Positions 8,601 through 15,498 of a DNA stretch of 37,707 nt are shown here, piece after piece. The notes under the pieces were generated by a model. The model was not told the origin of the DNA, made no database searches, and saw only the letters and a list, made by a program, of their open reading frames with translations. The stretch comes from an uncultured Bacteroidales bacterium (GTDB lineage Bacteria > Bacteroidota > Bacteroidia > Bacteroidales > UBA4417). Within the stretch, counting starts at the first letter, position 1, and every line of letters starts with the position of its first letter. The stretch is taken from NCBI GenBank assembly GCA_903879715.1, contig CAIRMR010000143.1:1-37707 (forward strand), read 5' to 3'. Position numbers and translations under genes: made by a program.

Positions 8601-10673
8601 TATAAATACAAATGTAAAGACGGCGGTTATAAGCTTATAGAGCTTACGGCCACCAACCTGATAAATAACCCGGTAATAAAGGGGATATTGCTGAATTATC
8701 ATGATATAACTGAGCGTAAACAGGCCGAAGATGAATTGCGCTGGAATCAGTCGCTTCTGAGCTTTATGTCGAGTGCGTCGCCGTTAGGATTTTTAGTAGT
8801 TGACAACCGTACAGATGACATACTGTATTTTAATCACAGGTTTTGCGAAATATGGGAAATACAGCAACTGGAAGATCAAATGAAAGGCGGCGAACTTAAA
8901 AACAATGACATAATACCCTATTGTTTGCCGGTGTTGGCCGATGTTCCGGCTTTTGCCGAATCGTGCAAACCATTGCAATACGAAGATAACCGTGTGGTGG
9001 TCGAAGATGAGATAGCATTTACCGAAAACCGGACCGTGCGGCGTTTTTCAACCCAGATACGCGGTACTAAGGACGAATATTACGGGCGGTTTTATATTTT
9101 CGAAGACATCACCAAACGCAAACTTTCGGAGGAGGCATTAAAGGAGAGTGAAACAAGATTTTCATTGTTTATGGATTATCTGCCTGCCGTAGTTTTCATG
9201 AAGGACTATAAAGGGAAAACGCTTTTTGTTAATAAATATATGGATGAAGCCTTTGGTGCAAGCGCATGGATGGGCAAAAACATGTTGGAAGTGTTTCCGA
9301 ATGAAATTGGTGAAAAACTGATGGCTGATGATATTAACTCGATGGAGGCGGGTTATCAGAAAATTGAAGAAAGCCTGATGCAGCTTGATGGCAGATTGCA
9401 TTATTACGAAACACAAAAGTTTATTATTGAGAGATCGGGACAGGAATCCTGGTTGGGAGGTGTTTCGTTGGATATTACGGATCGAAAACTTGCAGAAGCA
9501 GAAATTCTGAAAGCAAAAAATGAAGCGGAAAATGCCAATCATGCCAAAAGTGAATTTCTCTCACGCATGAGTCATGAACTACGTACCCCAATGAATTCGA
9601 TATTAGGTTTTGCCCAACTTATGGAGATGATTGAAGTAGAAGAGGCAAACAAAAAAAGGTTAAATCATATACTGACAAGTGGGAAACATCTGCTTAATTT
9701 AATAAACGAAGTACTCGACATTGCCGGAATCGAATCCGGCAAGCAGATTTTGATGATTCAACCTGTGTTACTCAGCGGTATTCTTGATGAAATAATTGAT
9801 GTTGTACAGGTTGCAGCCAACAAAAAAAATGTAACGATAAAAATTGAGGATCCACCATCGACCCATATTTATGCCCTGGCCGACCAGCTACGAATAAAGC
9901 AGGTATTACTCAACTTAGTCAGTAACGCCATAAAATACAACAGGGAAGATGGTACAGTAACTATAAAAGCAGAGTTGCAAGCGAAAAACAGAGAGGGCAA
10001 TAATACGGTCAGGATTTCGATAAGTGATACCGGAACAGGAATTCAAGCTGATGATATCAGCAAGCTATTTCAACCTTTCGAACGTATAGGAGCAGCCAAA
10101 ACCGGAATAGAAGGCACAGGGCTAGGACTTATGGTGGTTAAGAAATTTACTGAAGCGATGGGAGGTGGAGCCGGAGTTGAAAGTGAACCCGGTGTGGGAA
10201 GTACATTCTGGATTGAATTGCCACAAACGGATATAACGGATCATTTTAAAGGTCAAAAAGCAGACGGAGACCAACAAAATGAAATACAGAAGGATGGAAA
10301 GGTAGCAACTGTACTGTATATAGAGGATAATCTTTCGAACATCGAGCTGGTTGAGGAAATATTGAAGGCTTACCGAACTTCGATAAAACTGGTAACATCC
10401 ATTTATGGGAAACAAACTGTGCAACTGGCAAAGGATCACCAAGCCAAGTTCATATTGCTCGATCAGGATTTACCAGATATAAAGGGGGATAAAATAATGG
10501 AAGAGTTGAAGGCTGATAAGGAAACAAAAAATATACCCGTAATAATGGTAAGTGCGGATGCCATGCCACAACAAATTGAAAAATTGATAAAAACAGGTGC
10601 TGCAGCGTATTTAACAAAACCACTTGATGTGGTTCAATTTCTGAAAATAATTGATCAGTATAGTGAGATTTAA
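2664..10673 (+). CDS. Giant hybrid histidine kinase, ~17 PAS + HK + REC
   Basis: A 2669-residue cytoplasmic sensor kinase with no signal peptide or membrane segment. After a coiled-coil start (with LHQIELELQNEEL near 75-90) about 17 PAS domains follow, each ending in a DITERK-type linker: near residues 101, 224, 350, 484, 621, 744, 869, 992, 1117, 1232, 1358, 1513, 1643, 1775, 1905, 2030 and 2163. The HisKA domain has H2304 in SHELRTP; the ATPase has N2421 (NLVSNAIKYN) and GTGLGL; the terminal receiver has D2600 (LLDQDLP) and K2652. The usual cascade is His-to-Asp transfer within the protein and on to a partner. PAS 13/14 and PAS 8/10 are clear internal duplications. It is the only kinase of the window on the plus strand and stands alone, so partners are unknown. 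The frame is intact over 8 kb, which argues for selection. Confidence 0.95.
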   Translation: MNMQDKSMEELIVELRELKQKYDSLERMYASEIAGRDIVNRDNYRANAEELQRQRSLASGTITTEVDILKLNQELQLHQIELELQNEELRLVSNSLHESESQYKSLFIDNHSIMLLIDPTTGEIKDANKAACQYYGWSYAEICNKNISEINTLGPTELEETLQVAKTEKRKHFFFNHRLSSGEVRKVEVYSGLILVENTTMLYSIVHDITDRETAEEKLKLSEEKYRNIFETMLDAYYEAGLDGKLMDISPSIESISKGQYKRDELIGKTIDEVYFDFTEKEAFFNELNKYGKVTDYELALKNKDGSVVPVSISSGLIRDKEGKPVKIAGTIRDISARKLSDERLIENEEKYRVLFESMIMGVVYQNAEGFITVANPAAERILGLTLSQMQGLTSIDPLWKSIHEDGSDFPGETHPSMVSLRTGEEVRNVVMGVFNTTQSAYTWIKINAVPQLQEGEKKPIQVYTTFEDITERKLADDALKESELRYRNLANSGQALIWTATPDKKCDYFNQVWLDFTGRTKEQELGDGWVEGIHPEDLDRCLSIYTNSFDLRKSFSMDYRLRHHDGSYRWLQDDGKPRYNSHGEFIGYIGHCLDITERKQAVEKLDEKRKELAIANNQLTLAQQIGHTGSWTYNLKTRKLKGSIESLKLFGLGDNLENFTTENVESCIPERERVVQASYDLLKKGIPYNLEYEIHPADGSPTRIITSKSEIKNDDEGNAVELFGVFQDITERVHVEQTLKNNEEKFRAITEQTRDLIAISDEKGFIVYASASSMLIFGISPEDMVGKNFIEFVADPDTSRAMADFNNLMGHGGIIQDIEFRMKRNDGTTFIGELTGSNFNTGIENGVLVTIRDISERKLAEEALIASEEKYRLLFYNNPQPMWIYDIETLAFLEVNQSAISHYGYSRPEFLNMTLKDIRPAEEIPALLKDIELSINNMNSQSEWTHLRKNKEFIVVEVTAQSLVFNGRSARHVLINDITERKKAEESFKKLSQAVEQSPVMTYITGISGLIEYANPKVIEITGYSIKELLGQNPRIFSSGEKSREEYQILWQTINAGKDWRGEFHNKKKSGEYYWVSATISPITDTHGKIMHYLATEQDITDRKYAEENIKQQNDRLNAIISAMPDLIFVIDKEGTYTEFFYANPLVLPIPESDIIGTNLSDFFGIAKAGEYLQYIHTCIRDKKLITYEYAVPEEHGLHYFEARIAPYGKDKILSVVRDVTVNKEKETEVKKLSLAVSQSPVSIVITDTRGDIEYVNPAFELATGYKFEEVKGKNPRVLKSGKMEEAIYRELWESITGGKEWHGEWINKKKNGEFYWEEISITPVYGKNGEISNYLAVKQDITQRKQSEKALKESEEKYHRDLVLLESIFNSPIKIIIFSIDKDYCYTKFSVSHKETMKKIWGVDIQIGMNMLDLITNPEDRKKAKNNFDRALNGDFYILTEEYGDKEFARIYYDNYYNPINDDEGNIIGISVFVLDVTERKQAEFEIVKLNTNLELTVNTRTAQYKEALGRLEKIADRVPGVVYQFQMNPDGSTCFPFSSEGIREIYRVSPEEVIEDASAVFANLHPDDFESVKKSIQDSANKLELWQYEYRVKFEDGTIRWLSGNGMPQREADGSVLWHGFISDITERMQVEAELTIEKQRLDLIITGNHLGTWEWNVQTGETIFNEQWASLIGYTLEEILPINIKTWRLLTHPDDLKNSDRLLEKHFKGKSEDSYSCETRMKHKNGTWVWILDRGKVHTWDKEGKPLIMSGTHLNINALKHAEEELANEKQRLASILEGTNVGTWEWNVQTGETVFNESWAEIIGFTLEEISPVSIETWMKFAHPDDLKVSGELLDKHFKGEMDYYAFESRMKHKDGNWVWVLDRGKVHEWDTEGKPLLMSGTHQEITERKDAEEALKASEIKHSTMISNISDVIGIVGIDGIIKYKSPNIEKFFGWHPSDLIGLDGWQTVHPDDLERIQNEFFSLTDQAAKTVEYKYKCKDGGYKLIELTATNLINNPVIKGILLNYHDITERKQAEDELRWNQSLLSFMSSASPLGFLVVDNRTDDILYFNHRFCEIWEIQQLEDQMKGGELKNNDIIPYCLPVLADVPAFAESCKPLQYEDNRVVVEDEIAFTENRTVRRFSTQIRGTKDEYYGRFYIFEDITKRKLSEEALKESETRFSLFMDYLPAVVFMKDYKGKTLFVNKYMDEAFGASAWMGKNMLEVFPNEIGEKLMADDINSMEAGYQKIEESLMQLDGRLHYYETQKFIIERSGQESWLGGVSLDITDRKLAEAEILKAKNEAENANHAKSEFLSRMSHELRTPMNSILGFAQLMEMIEVEEANKKRLNHILTSGKHLLNLINEVLDIAGIESGKQILMIQPVLLSGILDEIIDVVQVAANKKNVTIKIEDPPSTHIYALADQLRIKQVLLNLVSNAIKYNREDGTVTIKAELQAKNREGNNTVRISISDTGTGIQADDISKLFQPFERIGAAKTGIEGTGLGLMVVKKFTEAMGGGAGVESEPGVGSTFWIELPQTDITDHFKGQKADGDQQNEIQKDGKVATVLYIEDNLSNIELVEEILKAYRTSIKLVTSIYGKQTVQLAKDHQAKFILLDQDLPDIKGDKIMEELKADKETKNIPVIMVSADAMPQQIEKLIKTGAAAYLTKPLDVVQFLKIIDQYSEI

Positions 10674-10676
10674 ATT

Positions 10677-10720
10677 GGGGGATTTGGGGATTTGGGGATG
10701 TGGGGATGTGGGGATGTGGG
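10677..10720. repeat. G-rich tandem units
   Basis: Five or so units of GATTTGGGG and GATGTGGGG follow directly behind the stop codon of the giant kinase. The same GATGTGGGG unit precedes each copy of the palindromic repeat at 10825 and 11843. A similar looser run (GGAAATTTGGAAATTT) is at 28015-28050. Confidence 0.7.
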
Positions 10721-10756
10721 GTTAGCAAAGTCCTTAGTTGGAAACTAATAACAGCA
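10721..10756. repeat. Palindromic repeat, decayed copy
   Basis: This copy starts with GTTAGCAAAG and the left arm GTCCTTAGTT, but its right arm reads AAACTAATAACAGCAG instead of AACTAAGGACAGC. It is therefore a decayed form of the 56-bp repeat at 10825-10880. Confidence 0.75.
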
Positions 10757-10824
10757 GTGATGAGAGATGAGATATGAGTGATGAGAGATGGGTTATGGAA
10801 ACTAAGGACAGCAGGGGGGGATTT

Positions 10825-10880
10825 GAGAATGTGGGGATGTGGGGTTAGCAAAGTCCTTAGTTGGAAACTAAGGACAGCGG
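10825..10880. repeat. 56-bp palindromic repeat, copy A
   Basis: Identical over 56 bp to 11843-11898. Its core is a hairpin, GTCCTTAGTT with AACTAAGGAC across a GGA loop, preceded by GATGTGGGGTTAGCAAA and followed by AGCGG. Directly behind it begins the frame remnant at 10881-10990. Confidence 0.9.
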
Positions 10881-10990
10881 CGGCGTATCGCACCCAGCCT
10901 TTTACCAGCGAAGCCAACCGTATGGTATTTTTGTTTGAGCTTTACGAAAAGTACACGGCTGATTTATTTACTAAAAAGAAAGGGAAATAA
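10881..10990 (+). pseudogene. C-terminal remnant of an unknown protein
   Basis: Behind repeat copy A an open frame reads as YRTQPFTSEANRM and then a helical FLFELYEKYTADLF segment ending in KKKGK and a stop at 10988-10990. Its amino-acid composition looks like a real protein tail, while the in-frame sequence upstream is repeat. I do not recognise the family. It is probably the last ~34 codons of a gene cut off at the repeat. Confidence 0.35.
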
Positions 10991-11124
10991 TAAACCCTGC
11001 TACCGCACGAACTTTCTCACCGAAAGTAATCCTTTCCCATACTACCCACTAACAAAACCGAGTTCTTTTCTTCAGTTCACTTAATGTTAATTCAAATTTA
11101 AACTGAAAATACAGAAGCATACGT

Positions 11125-11553
11125 ATGAAAGCAATACAATCAAAAACTCTACTTTTATTGGCCATTCTGTTTTGCAGTTGGTTGAATGTGAAAGGACAAA
11201 ACACAAATATAAGTATGCCGGACAATATGATTATCAGAATATCGGAAATAGGCATTGATTCAGCTTATCTCGATGAGTATATATCAATACTTAAGGAAGA
11301 ATCAGAAGCTTCGGTACGGCTCGAGCCAGGAGTTATTTCGATTTATCCTATGTTTCAGAAAGAGCATCCAACTGAAATCAGGATCCTGGAAATATATGCC
11401 GACAAGGTTGCATACGAATCGCATTTACAAACGCCACATTTCAAACTTTACAAAACGAAAACCTTGAAAATGGTTAAATCGTTAAGGCTCGTTGATATGG
11501 ATGCAATTGATGAGAAAACCATGCCAGTAATTTTCAGGAAATTAAGGCAATAA
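11125..11553 (+). CDS. Secreted ABM-domain (monooxygenase-fold) protein
   Basis: A 142-residue protein with a clear type I signal peptide: a hydrophobic LLLLAILFCSW core and a likely cut after VKG before QN. The mature part of about 118 residues matches the dimeric alpha/beta barrel ABM fold (PF03992, YgiN-like): an RISEIGID strand, a helix with YISILKEESEAS, then EPGVISIYPM and EIRILEIYADKVAYESHLQTPHFK, the conserved ABM core in which the HLQTPHF segment is typical. Family members oxidise small aromatic or quinol substrates without a cofactor, or act only as binding proteins; the substrate here cannot be told. The signal peptide places it in the periplasm. It has no operon partner. Confidence 0.8.
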   Translation: MKAIQSKTLLLLAILFCSWLNVKGQNTNISMPDNMIIRISEIGIDSAYLDEYISILKEESEASVRLEPGVISIYPMFQKEHPTEIRILEIYADKVAYESHLQTPHFKLYKTKTLKMVKSLRLVDMDAIDEKTMPVIFRKLRQ

Positions 11554-11714
11554 TAACTTTCTTATCAAACAATTATTTTAATCATGATTGTTTCGGGAAC
11601 CCTGACAGGGTTAGGTGGAGCAAAGGAGATATGAAGGATGTTAAAATTTGCCAGATGTTGTGTAAGACACATAACAGGGTGAAGGGGAACAGGTGAACTG
11701 CATTCTTAGAGGGG

Positions 11715-11729
11715 GTGACTTTGAGTCAC
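11715..11729. repeat. Small palindrome GTGACT-TTG-AGTCAC
   Basis: A perfect 6-bp inverted repeat in the gap between the ABM gene and the receiver remnant. It could be the end of a convergent terminator or an operator; no T-run follows. The rest of 11554-11756 shows nothing else. Confidence 0.4.
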
Positions 11730-11756
11730 TCCGGCACTAAGCACAAATCCTTTATT

Positions 11757-11842
11757 TCAGTGTTTATTAAACCCAAATTTTGACAGCATCGGGAACAAAT
11801 GCATTCTTTCAACCGGTTTCGAAATATACTCATCGCAACCGG
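11757..11842 (-). pseudogene. C-terminal remnant of a response-regulator receiver
   Basis: On the minus strand the frame ending at 11757-11759 (TGA) reads GCDEYISKPVERMHLFPMLS and then KFGFNKH. GCDEYISKPV is the end of a receiver domain, with the conserved lysine of the phosphorylation site in SKP. Everything upstream, including the phospho-acceptor Asp, is missing: in front lies the 56-bp repeat (11843-11898). It probably once belonged to the kinase gene whose first PAS domain survives at 11942-12508. Confidence 0.7.
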
Positions 11843-11898
11843 GAGAATGTGGGGATGTGGGGTTAGCAAAGTCCTTAGTTGGAAACTAAGGACAGCGG
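11843..11898. repeat. 56-bp palindromic repeat, copy B
   Basis: Identical over 56 bp to copy A at 10825-10880, and followed by a run of eight G (11897-11904). It lies exactly at the break between the receiver remnant and the PAS-only ORF. Confidence 0.9.
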
Positions 11899-11941
11899 GG
11901 GGGGTGACAAAATTGCATTCATGCATTGTATTTTTCTGCTG

Positions 11942-12508
11942 TTAGATTTGGCTGAGCAATTCAAGCTGGCAATTAGGCTCTGTTTTATCGACAGCGGTAA
12001 CCAAACAATGGCTTAAATCTTTCGAAATAATACCGGTGAGGCAAATATTTATTGGTGACCCTTTAGTGGGAATAAGAATGATTTCACAGTTTTGCCTGGT
12101 AAAGTCATTAAATATTTTTGATAGAAACTGGTTGAAAAGCATTTTGGTATTGTTTGAGACAAAAAGGCCAAACAATTTATCGTTCAATATTGATTGTTTA
12201 TTACCCAGCAAAGTTGCGCCGACATTGTTAAGTTGCTTTATAGAACCTTCCCTGGAAAGAGAGAAATAGGCGATTGGGGCAAAATCAAACCATTCTAAAT
12301 ATTTTGCTGCGACAATCTCTGCCTGTTTATTTGCTTTTATGAGTTCTTCATTTTGCATTTCCAGTTCTACTTTGTAAACATCGAGCTCATGATATAGCCG
12401 ATGGATTTCATGTTCAAGCTGAGCAAACCCGTTCATATATTTAGAATTTTTTAATTTTACTGACTTTTTAGTCGGAATCTTAGTTCTGGGAAGCGTGTCT
12501 TTTTTCAT
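11942..12508 (-). CDS. PAS-only ORF, probable kinase N-terminal remnant
   Basis: A 188-residue ORF: basic start, the coiled-coil motif HELDVYKVELEMQNEEL (about 40-56), then one PAS domain (FAPIAYFSLSREGSIKQL onward). This same coiled-coil plus PAS module opens three complete kinases of the window (starts at 27683, 29879 and 32921). Here it stops just where the DITERK linker would lead to the next domain (VDKTEPNCQLELLSQI). No kinase part follows; 44 bp later comes repeat copy B and then a receiver tail. The simplest reading is the front end of a hybrid kinase with its middle deleted. It may still be translated as a PAS-only protein, 55 bp behind the hybrid kinase gene and in the same direction. 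Confidence 0.7.
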   Translation of the reverse strand: MKKDTLPRTKIPTKKSVKLKNSKYMNGFAQLEHEIHRLYHELDVYKVELEMQNEELIKANKQAEIVAAKYLEWFDFAPIAYFSLSREGSIKQLNNVGATLLGNKQSILNDKLFGLFVSNNTKMLFNQFLSKIFNDFTRQNCEIILIPTKGSPINICLTGIISKDLSHCLVTAVDKTEPNCQLELLSQI

Positions 12509-12563
12509 ACTATTGTGTATTTTTAAGAGGAGACATCAGGGGTTAGAAACCAGGCAACAGAAG

Positions 12564-14906
12564 TTAGGTTTTAGGGCTATTTTTAAAATGATTCATTACC
12601 ATGTTCTTAAGAGATGCAATAGTTATCGGTTTAGAAATATAATCGTTGCATCCGCTTTCAATTGCCTTTTGCTTATGGCCAGGTAAGCTAAACGCTGTTT
12701 GCGCAATAATAATAACGCTGCTGTTAAATTGACGAATCTGTTTGGTGGCTTCATATCCATCCGTACCTGGCATTTTCATATCCATCAGGATAATATCTAA
12801 ATCAGGGATGGTTCGGCAAATATCAATTGCTTCGTGACCCGACTGTGCGGTGAATATTTCTTTACTGTATTTTTTTAATACCAGGGAGAGTAAGAGCGAA
12901 GAAGCTTCGTCATCATCTACGATTAAAATTTTAAGGTTTTTTATTGAATTTTCATCAAACTCAACTGGCAATACTTTATTTATGATGCTTTTTTCTACGC
13001 TATTGCATGGAGTAGTAAAAAAGAATGTAGATCCAATACCTTCATCGCTTTCCACCCAAAGTTTTCCGCCAAGCATTTCTACATAGGATTTGGAAATCGA
13101 CAATCCCAGCCCGGCTCCCTGAAAAGCCCTTGTGTCAGCAATATCTGCCTGTACAAACCTATCGAAGATGGCAAGTTGTCTGCCTTTAGGGATACCTATG
13201 CCTGTGTCTTTAACATAAAATTCCAGCTCAGCTTCGGCAGGCTCAGCTACCGCAGCGATTTCGGAAACTGACGACTTGCCGGATGGTTTTAGGGTATATC
13301 CAAATTCTATTGAACCTTTATCGGTGTACTTAATAGCGTTTTTGACAAGGTTTGTGAGAATGGCATAGAGCTTCTCCCGGTCGGATTTTATAATAAACTC
13401 TTTAGATTCCAATCCATTTTTAAATAAAAATTGAATACCTTTTCTTTCGGCCTGGGGTTTTAAAAATGTATAAATGAATTCGGTTTGCTGATGAATATCA
13501 GTTTCTGTAATATTTAGCAGCATCAGGCCTGCTTCGATTTTGGAAATATCGACAATATCGTTTATAATATTCAGCATACGGTCGCCACTCTTTTTAATAA
13601 TTCCAATATATTCCTGCTGCTGATCACCTGAAAGATCCGGCTTTTTAAGCAATTCGGCAAAGCCAAGAATACCGTTCATTGGTGTACGGATTTCGTGGCT
13701 TATATTAGCCAGGAAAGCTGATTTTAACCGATCGCTTTCAATGGCTTTCTCTTTAGCTTTGATCAATTCGGCTTCATTATTTTTTCTCTCGGTTATATCC
13801 TGAAAAATCTCCAGCAATGCTTTGTGGCCCATATACATCATACCTGTGTGGCTGATTTCAAAAATCCTTCCGCCCAGTATTCTATGAGATTCGTAAACTC
13901 CGGTATTACCTATTGTAATTCCTTTTAATAGAGGACATTCAGTACATTGTTTTTTATCATCACGATACAAATCCCAGCATTTACTGACTCCTTGTTGTTC
14001 CCCTGTAAGCTGTTTAAGATTTTCACTTTGAAAGAGAATAGTACCAGTTTCATCAACTATGTCCATTCCGAAAGGAATTGTATTCAACAGGGATTCGTTG
14101 AATTCGTGACTTTGATGCAATAATTGTTCTGCATTTTTACGTTCAGTAATATCGCGTATGCTGCCAATAATATGTTCAGGACTGCCCTGGGAATCAAAAG
14201 TGATCTTAGCAGAGATTGAACCTATAATAAGTGATCCATCGCGATTGGCAAGCGTGATTTCATAATCTGTTATTGTTCTTTTCTCCTGAAGTTCAGCAAG
14301 AAGAGCCTGGCGCTCCAGCGGGTAATTGTAAAAATCAAACAATGATTTACCAATGAGTTCATTACGGTGGTATTGACCCTGCGACATTATTTCAATAGAT
14401 GGACTGACTTCCAGGATTGTGCCATCAAAAGATGCTTCATAAAACACATCATGAACATTTTCGAATATTTTCCGGTATTTTGCGTCACTCTCCCGTAATT
14501 CTTTTTTAATTGATTCTTTTTCCTTGTGTATTTTGATTTTATTAATGGAGTTGTGCACTGCAGGACCAAGGCGTTTTAAATTTTCTTTAATTACATAGTC
14601 GGAAGCACCGGCTTTCATACACTCAACGGCAATTTCTTCGTTCATGGATCCGGTTACCAGGATAAACGGTGTAGCAGGAGTTATTTCATTAGCCATCTTC
14701 AGGGCCGCCATTCCATCAAACTGGGGCAGGGAATAATCAGAAATTATGATATCGGGATTGAAGACCTCAAGGGAACTGAGGTAGTCATCGCTGTTATCAA
14801 CCAGCTTTTTTGAAAAAACGATATTATTTTTACTGAGTTCCCTCCAAATGAGTTCAGCATCGCTTTTTACATCTTCAACAAAGAGGATTTTCAGAATGTC
14901 TTCCAT
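12564..14906 (-). CDS. Hybrid histidine kinase REC-PAS-PAS-HK-REC
   Basis: A 780-residue cytoplasmic protein. An N-terminal receiver (D57 in IISDYSLP) is followed by PAS 1 (about 141-255), PAS 2 (about 262-385), HisKA (H404 in SHEIRTP), ATPase (NLVKNAIKYT near 520, DTGIGI, GAGLGLSI) and a second receiver (D709 in LMDMKMP). The front receiver lets it take phosphate or signals from another kinase, the rear one lets it pass phosphate on. PAS 2 carries C310, C321 and C324 (CWDLYRDDKKQCTECP), a pattern that could bind metal or sense redox. It lies 71 bp behind the CheY-like gene of the kai cluster. The kinase core is closely related to the protein at 30081-32921. A short repeat-derived peptide (AVAEPAEAE) sits in a loop of the ATPase domain. 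Confidence 0.93.
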   Translation of the reverse strand: MEDILKILFVEDVKSDAELIWRELSKNNIVFSKKLVDNSDDYLSSLEVFNPDIIISDYSLPQFDGMAALKMANEITPATPFILVTGSMNEEIAVECMKAGASDYVIKENLKRLGPAVHNSINKIKIHKEKESIKKELRESDAKYRKIFENVHDVFYEASFDGTILEVSPSIEIMSQGQYHRNELIGKSLFDFYNYPLERQALLAELQEKRTITDYEITLANRDGSLIIGSISAKITFDSQGSPEHIIGSIRDITERKNAEQLLHQSHEFNESLLNTIPFGMDIVDETGTILFQSENLKQLTGEQQGVSKCWDLYRDDKKQCTECPLLKGITIGNTGVYESHRILGGRIFEISHTGMMYMGHKALLEIFQDITERKNNEAELIKAKEKAIESDRLKSAFLANISHEIRTPMNGILGFAELLKKPDLSGDQQQEYIGIIKKSGDRMLNIINDIVDISKIEAGLMLLNITETDIHQQTEFIYTFLKPQAERKGIQFLFKNGLESKEFIIKSDREKLYAILTNLVKNAIKYTDKGSIEFGYTLKPSGKSSVSEIAAVAEPAEAELEFYVKDTGIGIPKGRQLAIFDRFVQADIADTRAFQGAGLGLSISKSYVEMLGGKLWVESDEGIGSTFFFTTPCNSVEKSIINKVLPVEFDENSIKNLKILIVDDDEASSLLLSLVLKKYSKEIFTAQSGHEAIDICRTIPDLDIILMDMKMPGTDGYEATKQIRQFNSSVIIIAQTAFSLPGHKQKAIESGCNDYISKPITIASLKNMVMNHFKNSPKT

Positions 14907-14977
14907 GATTTTTAGTATTAATTAATTTATGCCAGCATTATTTCCAGAGAAGTCATGCCAAGAGAATTGTAAGTCAC

Positions 14978-15421
14978 TTATTTTGGTGGCTGATTTACAA
15001 GCAGCCAATATAAACCAAGCCTGCTCATGGCAATACTGAACTGATCGAAATCAACGGGTTTCACTACATACCCGTTTGCTCCAAGATTATATGCGGTTTG
15101 AATGTCAGGCTCCTCGGCCGATGAGGTTACCACCACAACCGGTATGTGAGATGTGCGTATATCTTCCTTGAGAATTTTAAGTATTTCAAGCCCGTTTACT
15201 TTTGGCAGTTTCAGGTCGAGCAGCACAATTTTGGGAGGATATAAAATATCCCGGTGAGCATATTTTGCTCTGCAAAAAAGAAAATCTAGGGCAATTTCCG
15301 AATCGCTGAGCACCAGCAAGTGATTTGCAAGGTTGTTTTTTTTGAGTGCCCTGATTGTCAGTTCGGCATCGCGGGGATTATCTTCTACAAGAAGAATTTC
15401 AACTGCATTAAGATCTTCCAT
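14978..15421 (-). CDS. Rcp1-type CheY-like response regulator
   Basis: A 147-residue stand-alone receiver with VEDNP acidic pocket, phospho-acceptor D69 ([12 protein letters not shown]), T99/S100 switch region and K121 (VVKPVDF). The insert between strands ([12 protein letters not shown]) is typical of the Rcp1 group, which pairs with phytochrome-type kinases having a SHDLRAPL phospho-site. The kinase gene directly upstream (77 bp) has exactly this site, so the two are the likely cognate pair. It has no output domain; it may shuttle phosphate to the hybrid kinase next door. Confidence 0.93.
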   Translation of the reverse strand: MEDLNAVEILLVEDNPRDAELTIRALKKNNLANHLLVLSDSEIALDFLFCRAKYAHRDILYPPKIVLLDLKLPKVNGLEILKILKEDIRTSHIPVVVVTSSAEEPDIQTAYNLGANGYVVKPVDFDQFSIAMSRLGLYWLLVNQPPK

Positions 15422-15498
15422 GGCAAATTAATTTAATTTGTTTGACAATTATGTTAAGATACAATGAAACTTACCAGCGAAACATTTTTTGAATTGTT

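Larger units (their letters stand above)
10674..11124. other. Repeat-filled gap
   Basis: No intact gene. It begins with G-rich tandem GATTTGGGG/GATGTGGGG units (10677-10720), then a palindromic repeat (10721-10756), GATGAGAGATGAGATATGA-type units (10757-10795), a second palindromic repeat copy (10825-10880), and a short frame remnant (10881-10990). The last 130 bp before the ABM gene look like plain AT-rich leader. Confidence 0.7.

Noticed and set aside
10450-10917. Long minus-strand frame of 155 codons over the end of the giant kinase
   Set aside because: It overlaps the real kinase C-terminus and its remaining part translates the repeat units several times (FQLRTLLTPHPHI).
11125-11553. ABM protein as part of the kai system
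   Set aside because: It is on the other strand, secreted and separated by gene remnants; nothing links it to the timing genes.
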